Shown here: positions 21,390-25,548 of the stretch, piece after piece
How positions within the stretch are numbered: position 1 is the first letter of the stretch
Layout of the letters: each line of letters starts with the position of its first letter
Assembly (NCBI GenBank): GCA_002395965.1
Contig: DGVT01000031.1
Coordinates: 210 to 25,757 of the forward strand
DNA length: 25,548 bases
Direction: 5' to 3'
DNA from: Porphyromonadaceae bacterium UBA4277
GTDB taxonomy: Bacteria; Bacteroidota; Bacteroidia; Bacteroidales; Muribaculaceae
Notes under the pieces: model-generated
Database searches by the model: none
The model's input: only the letters and a program-made list of their open reading frames with translations
Told to the model about the DNA's origin: nothing
Made by a program: the position numbers and the translations under genes

Positions 21390-22847
21390 TCATTTGCCTG
21401 CAGCCACGGCATTGAGGATGGCCTTAGTGAAATCCCATCCCTTTTGCACTGCGGGGATGTGGCAGCGCTCGGCAGGCGAGTGCACGTCTTGCAGTGTGGG
21501 TCCGTAGGAAATCATGTCCATGTGAGGAGCAGCCTGCAGGAAGAGTCCGCACTCCAGACCGGCATGAATGGCTTCAACCACGGGCTTCACGCCATAGAGC
21601 TTCTCCCAGCAGTCGATGGCCACTTGCAGAATTTTGCTGTCCATGCGAGGCTCCCATCCCTGATATGAGCCTTCGCGAATCATCTCGTTGGCTCCTGCCA
21701 GGTGGAACACGGTCTCAATCTGGTTGACGAGTTCCATCTTGCGGCTTTCTACCGACGAGCGCGAGAATGCCTCAACCACGAGCTGGTTGCCTTCGCGCAT
21801 CTTGATGCTGGCCAGGTTGGTAGAAGTCTCAACGAGCCCCTTGATTTCCATGCTCATCGATGTCACACCATGAGGTGCAGCAACTACGGCCATGATCACG
21901 CGGCGTGCAGTGTTGCGGTCGATAATGGTCTCGGGCTTGTCAACGCTCTCGCAGATGAACTCTACGTTCTTCTCGGTCACATGATACTCATTGCGCACGT
22001 CGGCGGCAAATGTGTTGAATGCCACTGCCAGCTTCTCTTTGTCTTCGGGCTTGATGCCAATCACAGCCACGCCGTTGAATGCGATGGCGTTGTGCAGGTT
22101 GCCGCTGTCGATGCAAGCGAGCTCCCAGTCAACGGGCAGTGTGCACAGCAGTCGTGCCAGCAGCTTGGTGGCACTTGCGAAGCCCTTGTCGATGTCGGTG
22201 CCTGAGTGTCCGCCATGGAATTTCTCCATGCCCACCTTGAAGTAGATGCGGTCGGCCGGAGCGGGCTCGGGGGTGTAGTTGAACTTGAAGATAGAAACCA
22301 ATCCGCCGGCGCATCCCACGGTAATCACTCCGTCGTCCTCGCTGTCGAGGTTGAGCAGGTATTTGCCTTGCAGCATGTCGGCCTTGATGTTGCTGGCGCC
22401 GGTAAGGCCGGTTTCTTCGTCAACCGTGGCAAGAGCCTCCAGCGGGCCGCACTTGATGTCGGGGTCGGTGATGGCAGCCAGTGCAATGGCCAGGCCCATG
22501 CCGTCGTCGGCACCCAGGGTGGTGTTATTGGCGCGCACCCACTCACCATCTACGATGGTCTCGATGGGGTCGTTGTCGAAGTCGTGGTTGGAGCTGGCAG
22601 CCTTCTCGGCAACCATGTCCATGTGACCCTGCATCACCACTCCAGGCACGTTCTCATAGCCCGGTGCTGCGGGGCGGAACATAGCCACATTGCCCACTTC
22701 GTCAACTTTATACTCCAGCTTATGCTCAATGGCGAAGTCAACGAGCCACTTGCGGATTTTGTCGAGGCGTCCTGAGGGACGGGGCACTTTAGTGATGTCA
22801 TCGAAGATTTCCCAAACTCTGGTCGGTTTCAATTCTCTTACTGTCAT
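21390..22847 (-). CDS. pepD: Aminoacyl-histidine dipeptidase (M20 family, PepD)
   Basis: 485 aa, the normal PepD length. A cytoplasmic zinc dipeptidase cleaving Xaa-His and related dipeptides. Zinc ligand motifs are visible: GHMDMV (metal site, about 74-79), ADDGMG (about 113-118, bridging Asp), DEETGLTGA (catalytic Glu pair, about 142-150), NLDSEDDG (about 171-178), and the late His in the HSPAERCH segment near the C-terminus. The inserted dimerisation domain spans about 190-390, including the GGHSGTDIDKG stretch. The start MTVRELKP fits the family. Transcribed alone; divergent from the small membrane gene. Confidence 0.93.
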   Translation of the reverse strand: MTVRELKPTRVWEIFDDITKVPRPSGRLDKIRKWLVDFAIEHKLEYKVDEVGNVAMFRPAAPGYENVPGVVMQGHMDMVAEKAASSNHDFDNDPIETIVDGEWVRANNTTLGADDGMGLAIALAAITDPDIKCGPLEALATVDEETGLTGASNIKADMLQGKYLLNLDSEDDGVITVGCAGGLVSIFKFNYTPEPAPADRIYFKVGMEKFHGGHSGTDIDKGFASATKLLARLLCTLPVDWELACIDSGNLHNAIAFNGVAVIGIKPEDKEKLAVAFNTFAADVRNEYHVTEKNVEFICESVDKPETIIDRNTARRVIMAVVAAPHGVTSMSMEIKGLVETSTNLASIKMREGNQLVVEAFSRSSVESRKMELVNQIETVFHLAGANEMIREGSYQGWEPRMDSKILQVAIDCWEKLYGVKPVVEAIHAGLECGLFLQAAPHMDMISYGPTLQDVHSPAERCHIPAVQKGWDFTKAILNAVAAGK

Positions 22848-22977
22848 AGTAGTTATTTTTAACGGTTAAATGTTAGTTATTCTTTCACGTGGCGAAAGTT
22901 TGTTAAAACCTTGCTTTTTGTGGTGCTAAGTTACAAAAAAGTTTTGAAATGCGCGGTATAATTTCGCAAAAGTGAAT

Positions 22978-22985
22978 TATATTTG
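22978..22985 (+). promoter_or_regulatory. -7 box for the small membrane protein / skp genes
   Basis: TATATTTG (22978-22985) followed by C matches TAnnTTTG exactly; no well-spaced TTTG is seen upstream. The expected transcript starts about 58 nt before the ATG at 23049. The 201-bp gap 22848-23048 contains no other recognisable feature. Confidence 0.45.
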
Positions 22986-23048
22986 CAAAGTTTTTCAGGG
23001 GTCGGGCACTGATTGAGCGCCGGCACCGATATAAATAATAACGCACAG

Positions 23049-23222
23049 ATGCAGACTTTATTGTTGACAATGGCACTAATTGCCGTGGCTGTTATGCTGT
23101 TAGGGGTGAAAATCTTCTTTGTTAAGGGAGGTCGTTTCCCCAACACTCACATCCACGACAATGCCGAGATGAAAAAGCGAGGCATCAGTTGTGCACGTGA
23201 CAGTGAATTTTACAATAATTAA
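23049..23222 (+). CDS. Conserved single-helix small membrane protein of Bacteroidetes
   Basis: 57 aa from the ATG at 23049; the 12 upstream in-frame residues are polar and precede the hydrophobic segment, so the later start is preferred. One transmembrane helix (LLLTMALIAVAVMLLGVKIFFV) is followed by a soluble tail with KGGRFPNTHIHDN and GISCARDSE. Short proteins with this 'FPNTHxxxN ... GIxCA' tail are, to my recollection, widely conserved in Bacteroidetes and annotated only as membrane or secreted protein; function unknown. The conserved Cys suggests a redox or lipid link but this is speculation. It lies 22 bp before the OmpH/Skp gene and is probably in the same transcript. Confidence 0.75.
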   Translation: MQTLLLTMALIAVAVMLLGVKIFFVKGGRFPNTHIHDNAEMKKRGISCARDSEFYNN

Positions 23223-23244
23223 ATATTTTAGGTCAAAAAACGAA

Positions 23245-23832
23245 ATGAGACTCAACCGTTTTCCCTTGTATGCAACGATGGTTGCCTTAGCTTTGCTAAC
23301 CGTGTCGTGTAATGAAAAACCCAAAAAGGCTGCCACGGCCGCCACGCCGTCGTCGGCCATCGAGAAGATGACCATCAGATATGTGGATGAGGACTCGATA
23401 ATGGCAAACTATAACCTGGCTAAGGACATCAACGAGGCCATGCTTCGCAAGCAGAACCAGTTTGATGCGGCCCAGGCTCAGCGCAGTAACGAAATCAGCA
23501 AGTTTGCCAGCTCGATGGAGCAGAAGTATAAAAACAACGGGTACTTGAATGAGGAGAGTTTCAATGCCGACCAGGCCGCGCTTGCCAAGAAACAGCGTGA
23601 GGCCGAGAACTATTTAGGCAACATGCAGCAGACCATGCAGAACGAGCTCAGCCAGAGCCAGCAGCAGCTGCTCGACTCAATCGACAATTTCATGAAGGAA
23701 TATGCCAAGGCCAAGGGCTTCGACATGGTGATACGCAAGTCGGCCACGCTATATATCGACCCGAAGTATGACGTTACCGACGAGGTGATTGCCGGTCTGA
23801 ACAAGCGCTACACTAAGGTGGAGAAGAAATAA
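23245..23832 (+). CDS. OmpH/Skp-family periplasmic chaperone-like lipoprotein
   Basis: 195 aa from the ATG at 23245. MRLNRFPLYATMVALALLTVSC is a lipoprotein signal (lipobox LTVSC). After a short linker, IRYVDEDSIMANYNLAKD starts the OmpH/Skp domain. A long charged coiled-coil stretch follows (about 75-150, rich in Q, E and K: QFDAAQAQRSNEISKFASSMEQ...), forming the tentacle, and the end (FDMVIRKSATLYIDPKYDVTDEVIAGLNKRY) returns to the beta core with the 'LYxDPxxDVTxxVIxxLN' signature. Skp proteins hold outer-membrane proteins in the periplasm; the lipid-anchored form is usual in Bacteroidetes. Confidence 0.87.
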   Translation: MRLNRFPLYATMVALALLTVSCNEKPKKAATAATPSSAIEKMTIRYVDEDSIMANYNLAKDINEAMLRKQNQFDAAQAQRSNEISKFASSMEQKYKNNGYLNEESFNADQAALAKKQREAENYLGNMQQTMQNELSQSQQQLLDSIDNFMKEYAKAKGFDMVIRKSATLYIDPKYDVTDEVIAGLNKRYTKVEKK

Positions 23833-23863
23833 ACATCCTAAAGAGATAGAGAGTAGATAGTCG

Positions 23864-23894
23864 GGGGTCGCCGTGGTTACAGCGCCCCTGATTT
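23864..23894 (+). terminator. Weak hairpin between the skp-like and hflX genes
   Basis: GGGG-T-CGC (23864-23871) pairs with GCGCCCC (23882-23888) with one bulged T, followed by TGATTTT. It is a modest stem with a short T-run; it may only attenuate, since hflX starts 33 bp later. Confidence 0.4.
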
Positions 23895-23921
23895 TGTAGA
23901 TATATAATAGAAATAAGAGTC

Positions 23922-25163
23922 ATGGGACTTATTGATGATAAAAAACGCGAGATAAACGAGGTGGAACGCGAGCGTGCCGTGCTCGTGGGTCTCATCACTG
24001 CGCTGCAGCCCGAGGCCAAGACTATGGAATACCTCGATGAGCTGGAGTTTCTTGCAACCACTGCCGGTGCCGAGACGGTGCGCAAGTTCATCCAGCGTGT
24101 TGACTCGCCTAACAGCACGAGCTATGTGGGCAAGGGCAAGCTTGAGGAGATAGTGGCCTATGTCGAAGAAAACGAGATTGGGCTTATAATCTTTGACGAC
24201 GACCTGTCGCCCAAGCAGATTGCCTTCATTGAGAAGACGGCGCGGGTGAAAGTGCTGGATCGCACGAGCCTCATTCTTGACATCTTTGCCAAGCGGGCAC
24301 AGACGGCCACTGCCAAGATGCAGGTGGAGTTGGCACAATACCAGTATCTGCTGCCGCGCCTGACGGGCATGTGGACTCACCTTGAGCGTCAGCGAGGCGG
24401 TATCGGTATGCGCGGCCCGGGCGAGACGCAGATTGAGACCGACCGTCGCATCATCAAAACCAAAATCTCGCTGCTCAAGCAGCGCCTTGCCGACCTCGAC
24501 AAGCAGAAGATTATTCAGCGCAAAAACCGTGGTAAGCTCACGCGAGTGGCACTGGTGGGCTACACCAATGTGGGTAAATCCACACTGATGAACGTGCTCA
24601 GCAAGAGCGATGTGTTTGCCGAGAACAAGCTCTTTGCCACACTCGATACTACCGTGCGCAAGGTGGTGATCGACAATCTGCCGTTTTTGCTCACCGACAC
24701 GGTGGGCTTCATTCGCAAGTTGCCCACCCACCTGGTGGACTCGTTCAAGAGCACCTTGGACGAGGTGCGCGACAGCGACCTGCTGGTGCATGTGGTTGAC
24801 ATCAGCCACCCACAGTTTGAAGACCAGGTGGAGGTGGTGAATAAGACTCTTCAGGAGGTGTGCAACTCCAGTGGCAAGGAGATGATTATGGTATTCAACA
24901 AGGTGGATCAGTTTAGCTATACTCCTAAGGAAGAAGATGATCTCACTCCTCGCACGCGCGAGAACATCTCACTCGATGAGCTCAAGGACACTTGGATGGC
25001 TCGCATGGCCGGCAACTGCGTGTTTATCAGTGCCAAGAAGCAGCAAAACATCGAAGCACTCAAGGCGTTGCTCTATGAGAAGGCCCGCATCATCCACACC
25101 GAGCATTTCCCCTATAACGACTTCCTGTTCCAGCACTACGATGACCTTGATACTAAGGGGTAA
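23922..25163 (+). CDS. hflX: GTPase HflX
   Basis: 413 aa. Ribosome-associated GTPase that splits stalled 70S ribosomes under stress. N-terminal HflX domain (about 15-130) with YVGKGK (68-73) and IFDDDLSPKQ (90-99), then the helical linker with the family signature GGIGMRGPGETQIETDRR (159-176). The G domain has G1 GYTNVGKST (213-221), G3 DTVGF (259-263), G4 NKVD (326-329) and G5 SAKK. The last residues (TKG) and the TAA are encoded by the first units of a 7-bp repeat array, so the C-terminus may have been altered by repeat insertion; all functional motifs are intact. Confidence 0.95.
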   Translation: MGLIDDKKREINEVERERAVLVGLITALQPEAKTMEYLDELEFLATTAGAETVRKFIQRVDSPNSTSYVGKGKLEEIVAYVEENEIGLIIFDDDLSPKQIAFIEKTARVKVLDRTSLILDIFAKRAQTATAKMQVELAQYQYLLPRLTGMWTHLERQRGGIGMRGPGETQIETDRRIIKTKISLLKQRLADLDKQKIIQRKNRGKLTRVALVGYTNVGKSTLMNVLSKSDVFAENKLFATLDTTVRKVVIDNLPFLLTDTVGFIRKLPTHLVDSFKSTLDEVRDSDLLVHVVDISHPQFEDQVEVVNKTLQEVCNSSGKEMIMVFNKVDQFSYTPKEEDDLTPRTRENISLDELKDTWMARMAGNCVFISAKKQQNIEALKALLYEKARIIHTEHFPYNDFLFQHYDDLDTKG

Positions 25164-25184
25164 AGAGTAAGGGGTAAAGGGTAA
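25157..25184. repeat. 7-bp tandem array (RGGGTAA)n overlapping the hflX stop
   Basis: GGGGTAA, AGAGTAA, GGGGTAA, AGGGTAA. The first unit contains the hflX stop codon. Because the period is 7, the TAA of successive units falls in a different reading frame each time (25161, 25168, 25175), so all three frames are closed within 17 bp. Confidence 0.85.
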
Positions 25185-25292
25185 AGAAACTCGGAGAACT
25201 CTGAATAATCAGAATACTCCGAGAACTCGTAGCCCCCATCAGCCCCATCAGTCTCAGTGGCCCCATTAGCCCCAAAAGTGCATTTGGCGTCA
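25185..25292. repeat. 12-unit degenerate tandem array, 9-bp period (locus D)
   Basis: Units in unbroken 9-bp phase: AGAAACTCG, GAGAACTCT, GAATAATCA, GAATACTCC, GAGAACTCG, TAGCCCCCA, TCAGCCCCA, TCAGTCTCA, GTGGCCCCA, TTAGCCCCA, AAAGTGCAT, TTGGCGTCA. The first half shares the ACTCYGAG core of locus B; the second half drifts to TNAGCCCCA. Confidence 0.85.
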
Positions 25293-25328
25293 GCCACTTG
25301 TAGCTTGTAGCTACCAAGCAATGCTTGG
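25286..25328. repeat. Left flank of the hairpin island: direct-repeat copy, CTTGTAG pair and small hairpin
   Basis: GGCGTCAGCC (25286-25295) recurs at 25513-25522. CTTGTAG is doubled at 25297-25310 and answered by doubled CTCGTAG at 25492-25505 on the other side. CCAAGC-AAT-GCTTGG (25314-25328) forms a 6-bp hairpin. Confidence 0.6.
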
Positions 25329-25345
25329 CACTACTTGACCTTGTT

Positions 25346-25483
25346 CGGCCGGATTTGCAATCCGGCCGCCGGGTAACCTGCGGATTTGTAATCCGCAAGC
25401 CCGTGAGGGCTATCGGGATGCGCCGTGCCGGCACGGGGATTGCAAATCCCCCGTTAAGCCCTGGCGGATTGCAAATCCGCCAG
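25346..25483. repeat. Mirror-symmetric cluster of four REP-like hairpins
   Basis: H1 25346-25368 (10-bp arms), H2 25379-25397 (8-bp), H3 25435-25451 (7-bp) and H4 25461-25483 (10-bp) all have the core GGATT-3 nt-AATCC. H1 and H2 read GGATT-TGY-AATCC; H3 and H4 carry the reverse complement loop GCA. The cluster is symmetric about 25415. A perfect 14-bp palindrome CCGTGCCGGCACGG lies at 25423-25436. Likely a REP/BIME-type element; it may also stop transcripts leaving hflX. Confidence 0.85.
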
Positions 25484-25491
25484 AACTGAAG

Positions 25492-25548
25492 CTCGTAGCT
25501 CGTAGCTAAGCAGGCGTCAGCCCGCTTGTTTACTCGTTTACTCGTTTA
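25492..25548. repeat. Right flank of the island: CTCGTAG pair, direct-repeat copy and 8-bp GTTTACTC repeats
   Basis: CTCGTAG twice (25492-25505), GGCGTCAGCC (25513-25522, repeat of 25286-25295), then GTTTACTC in at least two and a half copies running off the window end. No gene is visible from 25164 to the end (385 bp); the whole stretch is repeats. Confidence 0.7.

Noticed and set aside
25157..25184. Telomere-like repeat marking a linear replicon end
   Set aside because: Only four units, internal to the sequence and followed by other repeats; Bacteroidales chromosomes are circular.

Overview
The window looks like a chromosomal segment of a gut Bacteroidales bacterium, most likely a Muribaculaceae-like or Prevotella-like member (inferred from gene content; no database search was possible). 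The support is Bacteroidetes-type promoters (TTTG ... TAnnTTTG), PCMD-domain and calycin-like secreted proteins, an M64 peptidase, a P2B-type calcium ATPase, an OmpH/Skp lipoprotein and a short membrane protein of a kind I associate with Bacteroidetes. Coding sequence is mostly GC-rich, with AT-rich intergenic regions.

Layout. (1) 74-5472, minus strand: a co-directional run reading leftwards, polyprenol-phosphate mannose synthase -> exported YVTN-type beta-propeller with a C-terminal anchor -> 97-aa two-helix membrane protein (ATGA overlap) -> 923-aa MmeI-like type IIL restriction-modification enzyme. The middle of the R-M gene is strikingly AT-rich, suggesting a swapped specificity segment. 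(2) 5822-11949, plus strand: secreted M64 peptidase, PMCA-type Ca2+ ATPase, and a membrane-bound WbpM/CapD-type nucleotide-sugar dehydratase. (3) 12339-18278, plus strand: a secreted-protein island made of a PCMD lipoprotein, an outer-membrane beta-barrel, a PCMD/SusE-like protein with a two-repeat dockerin, a calycin-like protein with a half dockerin, and a probably highly expressed secreted protein with a possibly cohesin-like N-terminus and a T9SS-like C-terminus. (4) 18352-20588, minus strand: aspartokinase followed by threonine synthase; the aspartokinase lacks any ACT domain. (5) 20730-25163: YqgE/AlgH protein (+), PepD dipeptidase (-), then small membrane protein, OmpH/Skp lipoprotein and HflX (+).

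The most unusual signal lies between the genes. At four loci (11957-12172, 14315-14404, 19662-19706, 25185-25292) the DNA immediately 3' of a stop codon is a degenerate tandem array with a strict 9-bp period, whose units carry a small dyad (ACTCYGAG-like or TCTAGA). At two of these loci a 7-bp (RGGGTAA)n array begins inside the end of the coding sequence, supplies the stop codon, and leads into the 9-bp array. The 3' flank of hflX then continues into a mirror-symmetric cluster of four hairpins sharing a GGATT-(3 nt)-AATCC core (25346-25483), and a fragment of the same element opens the window in inverted orientation. I regard this composite repeat family, possibly REP/BIME-like, as the best candidate for something undescribed. 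No tRNA, rRNA, CRISPR array, insertion sequence or transposase gene was recognised.
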